NCBI GenBank assembly: GCA_021847485.1 | Contig: JAJZRA010000012.1 | Span: 1 to 37,859 of the forward strand | Length of the DNA: 37,859 nucleotides | Direction of reading: 5' to 3' | DNA from: a bacterium | GTDB lineage: Bacteria > Elusimicrobiota > Elusimicrobia > Elusimicrobiales > UBA9959 | Part shown: positions 7,146-14,634 of the stretch, piece after piece | Position numbering within the stretch: the first letter of the stretch is position 1 | Layout: every line of letters begins with the position of its first letter | Program-made: the position numbers and the translations under genes | Notes under the pieces: generated by a model | The model's input: the letters and a program-made list of their open reading frames with translations, nothing else | What the model was told of the DNA's origin: nothing | The model's database searches: none

Positions 7146-7176
7146 AAAAAGGCCGGGAGCGATCCCGGCCTTTTTT
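7146..7176. terminator. bidirectional terminator between convergent genes
   Basis: AAAAAGGCCGGGA (7146-7158), a 4-base loop and TCCCGGCC followed by six T (7163-7176) form a symmetric hairpin with A and T runs on its flanks. It ends the rubredoxin operon on plus and the glycosylase gene on minus. Confidence 0.92.
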
Positions 7177-7712
7177 CATTCCCCTTCGAGCAGGGCCCGG
7201 CGCCAGGCCCGCAGCTTGGCGGCGTAACCCAGCGAAGCGTGGGCCGGGCTTGTGGACGGCAGCAGGCGGCGGCGCAGGCCGGCCGGGGCCGGCGGCAGGG
7301 AGGGCAGGACGTGCCGGCGGTAACATTCCTCGGCCTTGGCGCCGTTGAAACAGACCAGCGATATCCGCGGATGGGCCGACAGGAAACCCGCGATATCGTT
7401 CGCCTCGGCGGTGGCGCGCCTTATGGCGGCGTCGGAGCTGCCGGGCCTGACGCAGGAGGCCAGCACGTCCCAGAGCGCAACGCCGTTGCGCCGGAGCAGC
7501 GATAGCCGCCGCCGGTAAGACAACGGCCCCCGGGCCCCGAAGATATCGAGCATCAGCGGCCAGAAGGAGTTGCGGGGATGGGCGTAGTATTCCCCCGCCG
7601 CCAGCGAAGCCGCGCCCGGCATGCTGCCCAGCACCAGCACCCGGGCGCCGGCCCCGGAAACGGGAGCGAAAGAACGCACCCTGCACCCGCGCTTAGTATC
7701 GCCCGTCCTCAT
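7176..7712 (-). CDS. DNA-deoxyinosine glycosylase-like protein (uracil-DNA glycosylase superfamily)
   Basis: The protein resembles the hypoxanthine-DNA glycosylase branch of the UDG superfamily, which removes deaminated purines from DNA. Signatures are the N-terminal VLVLGSMPG followed by YYAHPRNSFWPLM, a central GVALWDVLASC, LVCFNGAKA, and the C-terminal LPSTSPAHAS loop. The start is uncertain: in-frame candidates are ATG 7730, ATG 7712 and GTG 7679, none with a strong ribosome binding site. Homologues usually begin just before the F-A-P-V segment, favouring 7712 or 7679. It is a single gene, divergent from the small membrane gene, and its stop lies inside the shared terminator. Confidence 0.8.
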   Translation of the reverse strand: MRTGDTKRGCRVRSFAPVSGAGARVLVLGSMPGAASLAAGEYYAHPRNSFWPLMLDIFGARGPLSYRRRLSLLRRNGVALWDVLASCVRPGSSDAAIRRATAEANDIAGFLSAHPRISLVCFNGAKAEECYRRHVLPSLPPAPAGLRRRLLPSTSPAHASLGYAAKLRAWRRALLEGE

Positions 7713-7713
7713 T

Positions 7714-7722
7714 TGATATAGT
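7714..7722 (+). promoter_or_regulatory. extended -10 promoter giving a leaderless transcript
   Basis: TGA followed by TATAGT (7717-7722) is an extended -10 element. The ATG at 7729 follows after 6 bases, leaving no room for a ribosome binding site, so the transcript probably begins at the start codon. Confidence 0.5.
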
Positions 7723-7728
7723 TTGTTC

Positions 7729-7941
7729 ATGCCCGAGATCAGCGACTGGAAAGCCGCGGGAATGGCCCTGGCCGCGGCGGCCGCCTGCGGCGCCTACCTC
7801 TACCGCGCCATGGCGCGCCTGCAGGGCCGCGGGGAGGACGGGGACGGCGGCCAGCTGACGGATATCCTGGTCATCGCCGCGCTCGTGCTCTTCACCGTCT
7901 ACCAGCTCAAGCAGGCCTTCCTGCCGCTGATAGAAAACTGA
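7729..7941 (+). CDS. small two-span membrane protein, unknown function
   Basis: The 70-residue product has two hydrophobic segments, about residues 10-28 (AAGMALAAAAACGAYLY) and 47-66 (ILVIAALVLFTVY), separated by a short Gly/Asp-rich polar loop (RLQGRGEDGDGGQ). I do not recognise the family. The ATG at 7729 is favoured by the TATAGT box 6 bases upstream. Its start shares the CATG tetramer with a possible start of the divergent glycosylase gene. Its stop (7939-7941) abuts the stop of the convergent glycosyltransferase in the palindrome TGATCA. Confidence 0.65.
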   Translation: MPEISDWKAAGMALAAAAACGAYLYRAMARLQGRGEDGDGGQLTDILVIAALVLFTVYQLKQAFLPLIEN

Positions 7942-9660
7942 TCATTTCCCGGACGCCCGGTCGTAGAGGCAGTCGGCCTCGGCGTTGCGGCCCTCGCGGT
8001 CGAACATCGCGGCCAGCTTCTCCATCCCGTCCCTGTCCCCGGTAAGGTCATAGAGGAAGATCGAATAGCCCGCCGTGAAGACGGGACGCCTGGACTTCAG
8101 CCAGGCGAAGCTCCGCTTGTCCGGATAGTAGGTGCCCTGCAGGTTGGTGGCCGACACCGCCAGCAGCACGTCCTTGAGGCCGCAGACCTTCGCGCCGGTC
8201 CCGGTCAGCTCCACGTTGGACACGACGCCGAGCGGGACATAGCCGATGCCGTAGCTTTCCGGGCGGGCCACGCCGAAATAGGAGAAGACCACCGGCGGGT
8301 TGCCCCGGGACTTAAGGTAAGCCGCCAGCCCCTTCACGTCCTGCCCCCAGTCCAGGTTGGAGTCAACGAAGTACCGGTAGCCGCCGGCCGGCCCGCCGGC
8401 GAGCTCGTTGAAATAGGCCAGGAAGTGCGGCGCCGCGCGGAGCACGGAGGCGGCGTTCAGGGCCAGCAGGGCGCCGACCAGCCACGCGCCGCGGCGGGCC
8501 TCCAGCAGGCGCGCCAGCGCCAGGCCCGCCAGCGCGGCCAGGAAGGGCATGACGGGCATGATGTGGCGGTAGCCTATCTGCACCTTGGTATTGAGCGAAG
8601 CCGCGAAGTAGACGGCGGGCGGCAGCAGCAGCCACAGGTAGTCCTTGCGGAACCTCTTCACGGCCAGCCAGGCGCCGGCGAAGGCCGCGCCCAGCGCGAC
8701 GAGCGGGGTCTTGACCGCGAGCGCGGCCGGGAAATACCACCAGACCCCCTGCACGGTGTAGCTCCCCATGGCGAACGAGGAGCGGCCCTGGCCCAGGCGC
8801 TTGAGCGTCTCGGACAGGCCGGAGAAATAGAGCGGCAGGTCGAACTTGTAGATCAGCGCCACGGTCAGCAGACAGACCGCCAGGTAGAGCGCTATATAGC
8901 CCAGCAGCGCAGAAAGCTTGAGACGCGGCCAGCGCAGGTTGTCGGCTATCCAGAAAGCGGCCACCAGCGGAGGGACCACGAACATGCTGAACTTGGAGGC
9001 CATGGCCAGGCCCGCGGCGAGGCCCGCCGCCGCCGCCCGGAGCCTAAGCTCGCCGCCGGCCACGAAGAGCTGCTTCTTGCCGCCTTTGGCCGCCGCTTCC
9101 ACCGGGGCCGCGGCCGTGAACCGCCAGGCCAGGGCGAACGAGGCCAGGTAGAAGACGGCGGCGGCCGCGTCGGTGGTCACCAGCGCGTCGTTGGAGATGA
9201 AGACCGGCATCAGCGCGAAAACGGCCAGCGCCAGCCAGGCCGCGGCCGCCCCCTCCATGCGGGAGACGAAGGACCACAGCAGCCAGGCCAGCAGGGCCGT
9301 CCAGACCAGGAACGTGAAGACGCGGCCGGTGTCCAGCAGCTTCTCCGCCGGGACCGTGTTCTGGTAGAGGAACAAGTCGCCGTAATGATAAGGCAGCGCC
9401 CTTAAGAAATAAGGATGCCCCGAGAACGCGCTGGGCCGCAGGGCCAGCAGCGGCAGGGCCGACAGCATCTCCGAGAGCGGCGGATGGTCCATGATGTTCA
9501 TCGCGTAGCGGCCGGTGGCCAGGTAGGAGTAGCCGCTGGCCAGGTGGACCGTCTCGTCGTAGGTGGGCGCCGCCGAGCGGATGAAGGCGAGCCCCCCCAG
9601 CAGATGGAGGACCAGGGCCGCCAGGGCCAGGACGCGGGGAACTCGGTATCGGGTGTCCAT
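7942..9660 (-). CDS. family 39 glycosyltransferase (PMT-like integral membrane protein)
   Basis: The 572-residue protein is a polytopic inner-membrane glycosyltransferase of the GT-C/PMT_2 type that uses polyprenyl-phosphate sugars as donors. The first periplasmic loop has the APTYDETVHLASG motif with the Asp-Glu pair used for catalysis in this superfamily, followed by MDHPPLSEML. About ten or more hydrophobic segments follow, with RHIMPVMPFLAAL in the middle, and the C-terminal ~130 residues form a soluble domain. The acceptor cannot be read from sequence. I chose ATG 9660; a TATCAT (9676-9671) lies 10 bases upstream. An ATG at 9708 would add a poor 16-residue extension. Confidence 0.8.
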   Translation of the reverse strand: MDTRYRVPRVLALAALVLHLLGGLAFIRSAAPTYDETVHLASGYSYLATGRYAMNIMDHPPLSEMLSALPLLALRPSAFSGHPYFLRALPYHYGDLFLYQNTVPAEKLLDTGRVFTFLVWTALLAWLLWSFVSRMEGAAAAWLALAVFALMPVFISNDALVTTDAAAAVFYLASFALAWRFTAAAPVEAAAKGGKKQLFVAGGELRLRAAAAGLAAGLAMASKFSMFVVPPLVAAFWIADNLRWPRLKLSALLGYIALYLAVCLLTVALIYKFDLPLYFSGLSETLKRLGQGRSSFAMGSYTVQGVWWYFPAALAVKTPLVALGAAFAGAWLAVKRFRKDYLWLLLPPAVYFAASLNTKVQIGYRHIMPVMPFLAALAGLALARLLEARRGAWLVGALLALNAASVLRAAPHFLAYFNELAGGPAGGYRYFVDSNLDWGQDVKGLAAYLKSRGNPPVVFSYFGVARPESYGIGYVPLGVVSNVELTGTGAKVCGLKDVLLAVSATNLQGTYYPDKRSFAWLKSRRPVFTAGYSIFLYDLTGDRDGMEKLAAMFDREGRNAEADCLYDRASGK

Positions 9661-9764
9661 ATTCAGGGATATGATACAAAACTTGCCCGGCGCGGCGGCC
9701 GGGGGCATAAGCGGCGTTTCTAATTGTGATAAAATATACTTATACCGTTCTCAAAGGAGCGAAC

Positions 9765-10256
9765 ATGAAAATATTCCTCGCAGCCCTCATCATCTCCGCC
9801 GGCGCGGCCGGCGCCTACGCCGCCGACCTCTCGTGGCTCTTCAGCGGCAACGGCCGCAAGGTCTCGGTCTCGGAGCTGGTGGCGTCCGTCCCCGCCCCCG
9901 CCGCGCAGGAGGGCGAGAAGCCCGGCAACTGCACCTTCCCGGTAAACATCAAGCCCGACGAGGCCCATTACTTTCTCGAGGTCAAGAAGCCGATCGTCAT
10001 AGACATCCGGACCAAGGAAGAGTACGACGCCGGCCACCTGGAAGCGGTGAACATGCTGATGGACTACTACGCGCCCGACTTCAAGGAGCAGCTCGCCAAG
10101 CTGGACAAGGACGCCAAGTACTTCATCTACTGCCGCACCGGGCACCGCACCGGCATCACCCTCGGCATCATGCATAACATGGGCTTCACCGACATCCACG
10201 ACCTGGACGGCGGGATAAACGCCTGGATCGCGGCCGGCTGGCCGGTGGTCAAGTAG
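9765..10256 (+). CDS. secreted single-domain rhodanese-like protein
   Basis: A signal peptide (MKIFLAALIISAGAAGAYAA, cleavage near residue 20) is followed by a single rhodanese domain (about residues 60-160). The active-site loop is C123-R-T-G-H-R, and the DIRTKEEYDAGHLEAVNM motif of the domain is intact. Rhodaneses carry sulfur as a cysteine persulfide. Its periplasmic location suggests sulfur transfer or thiol chemistry there; the donor and acceptor are unknown. AAAGGAG (9753-9759) fixes the start at ATG 9765. A TATACT (9735-9740) is a possible -10. It is monocistronic, 163 residues, and ends at a bidirectional terminator. Confidence 0.88.
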   Translation: MKIFLAALIISAGAAGAYAADLSWLFSGNGRKVSVSELVASVPAPAAQEGEKPGNCTFPVNIKPDEAHYFLEVKKPIVIDIRTKEEYDAGHLEAVNMLMDYYAPDFKEQLAKLDKDAKYFIYCRTGHRTGITLGIMHNMGFTDIHDLDGGINAWIAAGWPVVK

Positions 10257-10274
10257 GCTTCCGCCCGCGCCAAG

Positions 10275-10306
10275 AAAAAAGCCCGCCTGAGCGGGCTTTT
10301 TCTTTT
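10275..10306. terminator. bidirectional terminator
   Basis: An A run plus GCCCGC (10281-10286), a CTGA loop and GCGGGC (10291-10296) followed by TTTTTCTTTT lie between the convergent rhodanese and ABC permease genes. Confidence 0.9.
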
Positions 10307-10324
10307 CCCCCGGGCCGGCGCCCG

Positions 10325-11617
10325 TCACTCGTAGCGCAGCGCCTCCACCGGGTCCAGCCGGGAGGCCTGGTAGGCCGGGTAGAGCGAGGCCAGGAAGCCG
10401 GTCAGCACGGCCACGACGATAGCCGCGAAAGGCATCCACCACTGCAGCAGCATCATATCGGTGTCGCCCTTGGAGGCCAGGTACTGGATGCCCGCCATGC
10501 CGAGCAGGATCCCCGCCACGCCGCCGAAGAAACCGATCAGCATGGCCTCGATGATGAACTGGGTCATGATGTCGCCGCGGGAGGCGCCGATGGCGCGGCG
10601 GATGCCTATCTCCTTGATGCGGGAATAGATGGTGGCCAGCGTGACGTTCATTATGCCGATGCCGCCGGCGAGGATGGCTATCGCGCCGATGATCAGCACC
10701 GTGTACATGTCCCGCTGCTTGTCCGCCAGGCGCTCCTTTATGATCTCGCGGTAGTCTTTGATCTCGAAGCGTATGCGCCCGCCGTGGCGGGCCTTGATGA
10801 ACTTGTCGACCTTGCGCTTGTAGGCGCCGATCGTGGCCTCCTTCCCGGTGTCGATAGTGATGTCGTCGACGCCGCCGGAGCTCCAGGCCCAGCCGTTCAG
10901 GAAGCGCTGGGAAGTGGTGATAGGAACCAGCAGCGACGGGTCCCAGTTGCTGACGCCCATGAAGTACTTGGGGTTCTTCTCCGCCGGCGGCTCCCGCAGG
11001 ATGCCGACCACGGTGTAGAGGTTGTTGCCCAGGCGGATCGTCTGGCCCAGCATGTCGTTGTGCTTGATATAGTCCTGGAACTTGTCCCGCCAGCCGTAGA
11101 ACTTGTACCACTTGGGCTTCTTCATCCAGCCGCCGTCCTCGATGAGGACGCAGACGCGCGCGTAGGTGTCCAGGTCGTGCTGGTTGAGGAACCGCCCGCG
11201 CAGCTTATAGACCCAGCCGCGCTTCTTCCATTCCGTCGTGATGCCCTCGACGACCTTCTCGTCGCTGAACTGGCCGTGGGAGAGCTCGACCCACTTCTTC
11301 AGGCCGGGCGAGACCATGTAGAGGCCGGGGAACTCGGAGCGCACGGCCAGCGCGTCCTCCAGCGTGATGACCGACTTGGCTTCCTTGGCGTCGAGGGCGC
11401 TGTCGGAGCCGCCGTTGCGCTTCATCTCGACGGTCATGCGGCCGGGGCCTGCCACCTCCAGCGCCTTCTTAGTGCGGGAGGTCATCGCGTAGATCAGCGT
11501 GAGGCTGTACATGATGGAGATGACGCCGATCGAGATCGAGAAGAACGTCAGGAACGAGCGCATCTTGTGGCTGAAGATCTCCAGCGTGCCGGTGCGTACC
11601 GCCTCCGAGAACCTCAT
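10325..11617 (-). CDS. MacB-like ABC transporter permease (FtsX family)
   Basis: The 430-residue protein has MacB/FtsX topology. One membrane helix lies near residues 20-45, followed by a large periplasmic domain (about 46-305). Three C-terminal helices follow from about residue 308, with the MNVTLATIYSRIKEIGIRRA coupling motif and the closing YPAYQASRLDPVEALRYE. Such permeases do not pump through a channel but drive mechanotransmission to a TolC-type exit duct. Its start overlaps the ATPase stop by 4 bases. It ends the four-gene TolC-HlyD-ATPase-permease operon and is followed by a terminator. The substrate is unknown; peptides, lipids or toxic small molecules are all possible. Confidence 0.9.
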   Translation of the reverse strand: MRFSEAVRTGTLEIFSHKMRSFLTFFSISIGVISIMYSLTLIYAMTSRTKKALEVAGPGRMTVEMKRNGGSDSALDAKEAKSVITLEDALAVRSEFPGLYMVSPGLKKWVELSHGQFSDEKVVEGITTEWKKRGWVYKLRGRFLNQHDLDTYARVCVLIEDGGWMKKPKWYKFYGWRDKFQDYIKHNDMLGQTIRLGNNLYTVVGILREPPAEKNPKYFMGVSNWDPSLLVPITTSQRFLNGWAWSSGGVDDITIDTGKEATIGAYKRKVDKFIKARHGGRIRFEIKDYREIIKERLADKQRDMYTVLIIGAIAILAGGIGIMNVTLATIYSRIKEIGIRRAIGASRGDIMTQFIIEAMLIGFFGGVAGILLGMAGIQYLASKGDTDMMLLQWWMPFAAIVVAVLTGFLASLYPAYQASRLDPVEALRYE

Positions 11618-12279
11618 GGCTCTATCCTCCCGTCGCGCACCTTTATGGTCCGGCCGGCGGCCCTGGCCAGGTTCAGGTCGTGCGTCACCATCAGGATGGT
11701 CAGCCCCGCGGCGTTGAGCGAGCGCAGCAGGTCCATCACCTCGAGGCCGGTGCGGGAATCCAGGTTGCCGGTCGGCTCGTCGGCCAGCAGCAGGACCGGG
11801 TCGTTGGCGAGGGCGCGGGCTATGCCCACGCGCTGGCGCTCGCCGCCGGACAGCTCGAGCGGGGTATTGTCGGCCTTCCCCTTCAGCCCCACCTTCTCCA
11901 GCAGGGCGCGGGCGCGCTCCGCGGCCTCCTCCTTGGGGACGCCGCGGTAGAGCATAGGCAGGCGGACGTTCTCCGCGGCGGAGAAGCGCGGCAGCAGGTT
12001 GAAGGACTGGAAGACGAAACCGACCGTGCGCAGGCGCAGGTCGGAGCGCTCGGCGTCGTCGAAGCGGCTGACGTCGCGGCCCTCCAGCAGGTAGCGGCCG
12101 CCGTCGGGATTGTCCAGCAGGCCGAGGATGTTTAGCAGGGTGGATTTGCCGCAGCCGGACGGGCCGGTGACGGCCGCGAACTCGCCGCGGCCTATCTCCA
12201 GGTCTATCCCGCTCAGGGCCTGGTAGCCCTGGCCCTTCTTAAGCGGGTAGGTCTTCTGCAGGTTCTCGCACTTGATCAT
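11614..12279 (-). CDS. MacB/LolD-type ABC transporter ATPase
   Basis: A 221-residue ATP-binding subunit with all motifs in place: Walker A GPSGCGKST (39-47), Q-loop Q91, signature LSGGERQ (143-149), Walker B LLLADE (163-168) with the TGNLD D-loop, and the switch His in VTHDLNLA. The sequence type matches the LolD/MacB subfamily that pairs with FtsX-like permeases. It is separate from the permease, unlike E. coli MacB where the two are fused. It starts 15 bases after the HlyD-like gene and overlaps the permease start. Confidence 0.93.
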   Translation of the reverse strand: MIKCENLQKTYPLKKGQGYQALSGIDLEIGRGEFAAVTGPSGCGKSTLLNILGLLDNPDGGRYLLEGRDVSRFDDAERSDLRLRTVGFVFQSFNLLPRFSAAENVRLPMLYRGVPKEEAAERARALLEKVGLKGKADNTPLELSGGERQRVGIARALANDPVLLLADEPTGNLDSRTGLEVMDLLRSLNAAGLTILMVTHDLNLARAAGRTIKVRDGRIEP

Positions 12280-12294
12280 CTTGCAGGTCCGGGT

Positions 12295-13287
12295 TCAGGA
12301 GCCGGTCCGCGGGGCCGCGCCGGCGGCCGCGGACTTGGCCGCCGCCGGGGGCGTCTCGTCCAGGGTCAGCGGCTTCTCGGTATAGACGGTGTCGCCTTCC
12401 TTCAGGCCCCCCAGGATCTCGACGTCGGTCTCGTTGCGCAGGCCGACGCGCACGTCCAGGCGGCGGGGCTTGGCCTTGGGCATCTCCACGTAGGCGAAGC
12501 GCTGGCCGCGCTCCTCGAACAGGCCGGAAAGCGGCATCTTCAGAGTGTTCTTCCTCGAGTCCATCACGGTCTCTATCCTGGCCGTCATGCCGGGACGCAG
12601 GCCGGAGTCGCGCTGGTCCACGTCCACCTCGACGCGGAAGCTCTTGACCCCGCTGCGGTCGTCCTTCTCGGCCTTCGGGGCGATCATGCCGATGCGGCCG
12701 CTGAGGTCCAGCGAGGGCAGCGCGTCCACCGAGACCTTCACCTTCATGTTGCGCTTGAGCTTGAGGACCTCCATCTCGCTGACGTTGAGCTTGACCGCCA
12801 TGCGCGAGATATCGGCCACCTGCACCAGGCAGGTGGCGTTGCCGTAATCGGAAAGGCCGGTGATGCGCTGGCCTATCTTGACGAGAGTGTCTTCCTGGCC
12901 GTAGCCCTGGCCCGGGCAGCGCATGACGACGCCGTCCATGGGCGCGGTCACCTCCACCGGCAGGAACCTGTCCGCCTCGCTCTGGCCGGGCTGGACCACG
13001 GCCAGCTTCTGCCCGCGCTTGACGGCGTCGCCTTCCTTCACCAGCACGTCCTCCACGCGGCCGCCGACCCGGGCCATCACCTCGACCATGGTCTTGGGCA
13101 CGATGTCGCCGATGTCCTGGAACTTGACCTCGACGTCCCCGCGGGAAACGTTCACCTTGTCTATCTCGGCCTCTATATCGGAAGTGCCCCGGTACAGGCG
13201 GTAGCCCCACCAGCCTCCGCCGGCCAGGACGGCGGCCGCCGCCGCGTAGATAAGCGCTTTGAGCACCGCGTGCCGGTATCTTTTCAT
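12295..13287 (-). CDS. HlyD/MacA-type periplasmic adaptor protein
   Basis: The 330-residue membrane fusion protein has an N-terminal membrane anchor (about residues 8-30), followed by a barrel-sandwich (lipoyl-like) domain split by a very short hairpin (VKEGDAVKRGQKLAVVQPGQ, then PVEVTAPMDGVVMRCPGQ). A beta-barrel domain with VSEMEVLKLKRNMKVKV and a membrane-proximal domain (LRNETDVEILGGLKEGD) follow. These link the inner-membrane permease to the TolC-like channel. The C-terminal tail is Ala-rich. The short coiled hairpin is unlike the long MacA hairpin, so contact with the channel may differ. Confidence 0.88.
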   Translation of the reverse strand: MKRYRHAVLKALIYAAAAAVLAGGGWWGYRLYRGTSDIEAEIDKVNVSRGDVEVKFQDIGDIVPKTMVEVMARVGGRVEDVLVKEGDAVKRGQKLAVVQPGQSEADRFLPVEVTAPMDGVVMRCPGQGYGQEDTLVKIGQRITGLSDYGNATCLVQVADISRMAVKLNVSEMEVLKLKRNMKVKVSVDALPSLDLSGRIGMIAPKAEKDDRSGVKSFRVEVDVDQRDSGLRPGMTARIETVMDSRKNTLKMPLSGLFEERGQRFAYVEMPKAKPRRLDVRVGLRNETDVEILGGLKEGDTVYTEKPLTLDETPPAAAKSAAAGAAPRTGS

Positions 13288-13303
13288 AAGAGCTCCGTTA
13301 CCT

Positions 13304-14593
13304 TCATTTCCACAGCTGGCGGCCTGCGGCCTTGTCGTAGCCGGCGCGCGCCAGCAGCATGTCGTAAAGGGAATTGGCCTGCTCGCTCTGGGCCTGCAGC
13401 AGGTCGTCCTGGGCGGCGCCCAGGTCCAGGATGCCGGCGCGGCCCTCGCCGTAGCGCTCGTTGACGATCGCCAGGTTCTGGCGGGCGATGCCGGCCTTCA
13501 GCGTGGAGACCTCGTAGCGCTTGATGGCCGTCTCCAGCGCGAGGCGCGCGGAGAGCAGTTCCCTGCGCACCTCCAGCTCGGCGTCGGCGAGCGCGCGCCG
13601 GGCCCTGGCGAGGGCGGTGTCGGCCTCGAAGGAGGCCTGCCGTTCCGAGAAAGTGCCCGGCCCGAGCGGCAGCGACAGGCTCAGCATCAGGTAATAGTTC
13701 GGGTTGACGGTCCCGGCGGCCGGCCGGCCCAGCGAGCCTATGCCCCGCCGGTCGTAATAGGCGTCGGCGGAGAGGTCGGGGAAGCGGTCGATCAGCGCCC
13801 TGCGGGCGGAGTAGCGGGCCCGGTCCAGCTCCAGCCGGTAGACCAGCAGCTCGGGGCGATGGGCCAGCGCGTAAGACACGTCCCCCTCGCCGGAGACGGG
13901 CTCGGTGGAGCCGGAGACCACGTCGGCGAGGTCGGTCCCTGCGCCGGGGTCCAGGTAGAGCGAAAGGTTGAAGTCCATCACCGAATTGCGGTAGGTCTCG
14001 GCGGCGGAGGCCTCCGAGAGCTGCACCGAGCGCAGGTTCAGCTCGCTCTTGAGCACGTCGGAATAGCTCTTCAGGCCTTCCTGGTAGTAGCGCTGCACCT
14101 TGTCGTACTGGGCCTCGTAGGACGCCAGGCTGTTGCGGACCACCTCGAGCAGCCGGCGCTTGCGCAGCACGCCGTAGTAGACGGCGAGCGCGTCCAGGGC
14201 GGCCCGCTGCCGTTCCTGCCAGAGGCGGTAGCCGCCGGCCCGGCTGTAGGCCCGGCTGGAATCGAGCGCCAGCCTGTCTTTGAAGTTGTTGTAGAGGTTG
14301 AGCGTCGCGGTCACCCCGGCCGTGACGTCGGCGCTGCGGTAGCGCAGGCGCGGGGAGTTGTAGGCTGAATAGGGCGTGGCCGCGGCCCCCACGGTAACGG
14401 CGGGCAGCCAGAAAGCCGCCAGGTCCGAAACGTAGCGCCCGCGGGCGATGTCGGCGTCCTCCGAGGCTTTGCGCACGTCGTGGGAAACGCGCAGGACCTC
14501 CGCCATGTAGGAGTCGGCGGTCCAGGAGGCGGCGCAGGCGGGCGCCGCCAGCAGGCAGACCAGCAGGATGCGGGAACAGAGCCCTTTGCCCAT
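13304..14593 (-). CDS. TolC-family outer membrane efflux protein
   Basis: The 429-residue protein begins with a signal peptide (cleavage near residue 21, after ACA) and has the two-repeat architecture of outer-membrane efflux proteins. Long amphipathic helices lie at about residues 30-60, 125-190, 225-240 and 330-400, with AGILDLGAAQDDLLQAQSEQ as the typical helix of the second repeat. It forms the exit duct of the tripartite system encoded next to it. First gene of the operon; the adaptor follows after 16 bases. The start at ATG 14593 has no ribosome binding site, but TATCAT lies 6 bases upstream, suggesting leaderless translation. Confidence 0.88.
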   Translation of the reverse strand: MGKGLCSRILLVCLLAAPACAASWTADSYMAEVLRVSHDVRKASEDADIARGRYVSDLAAFWLPAVTVGAAATPYSAYNSPRLRYRSADVTAGVTATLNLYNNFKDRLALDSSRAYSRAGGYRLWQERQRAALDALAVYYGVLRKRRLLEVVRNSLASYEAQYDKVQRYYQEGLKSYSDVLKSELNLRSVQLSEASAAETYRNSVMDFNLSLYLDPGAGTDLADVVSGSTEPVSGEGDVSYALAHRPELLVYRLELDRARYSARRALIDRFPDLSADAYYDRRGIGSLGRPAAGTVNPNYYLMLSLSLPLGPGTFSERQASFEADTALARARRALADAELEVRRELLSARLALETAIKRYEVSTLKAGIARQNLAIVNERYGEGRAGILDLGAAQDDLLQAQSEQANSLYDMLLARAGYDKAAGRQLWK

Positions 14594-14599
14594 AGCGAT

Positions 14600-14608
14600 A
14601 TGATACCA
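14600..14608 (-). promoter_or_regulatory. extended -10 promoter of the efflux operon
   Basis: On the minus strand TGG directly precedes TATCAT (14605-14600), an extended -10. The tolC-like ATG follows 6 bases later, the same spacing as at 4068 and 7717. There is no -35 match; that region is the glnA terminator hairpin. Confidence 0.45.
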
Positions 14609-14613
14609 AAGAA

Positions 14614-14627
14614 CCGGGCAGCCCCGG
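14614..14627 (-). terminator. weak terminator of glnA
   Basis: CCGGG (14614-14618) and CCCGG (14623-14627) form a short stem. On the minus strand it is followed by TTCTTT, just after the glnA stop. The stem is short and read-through into the efflux operon is possible. Confidence 0.45.
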
Positions 14628-14634
14628 CTCCGGG

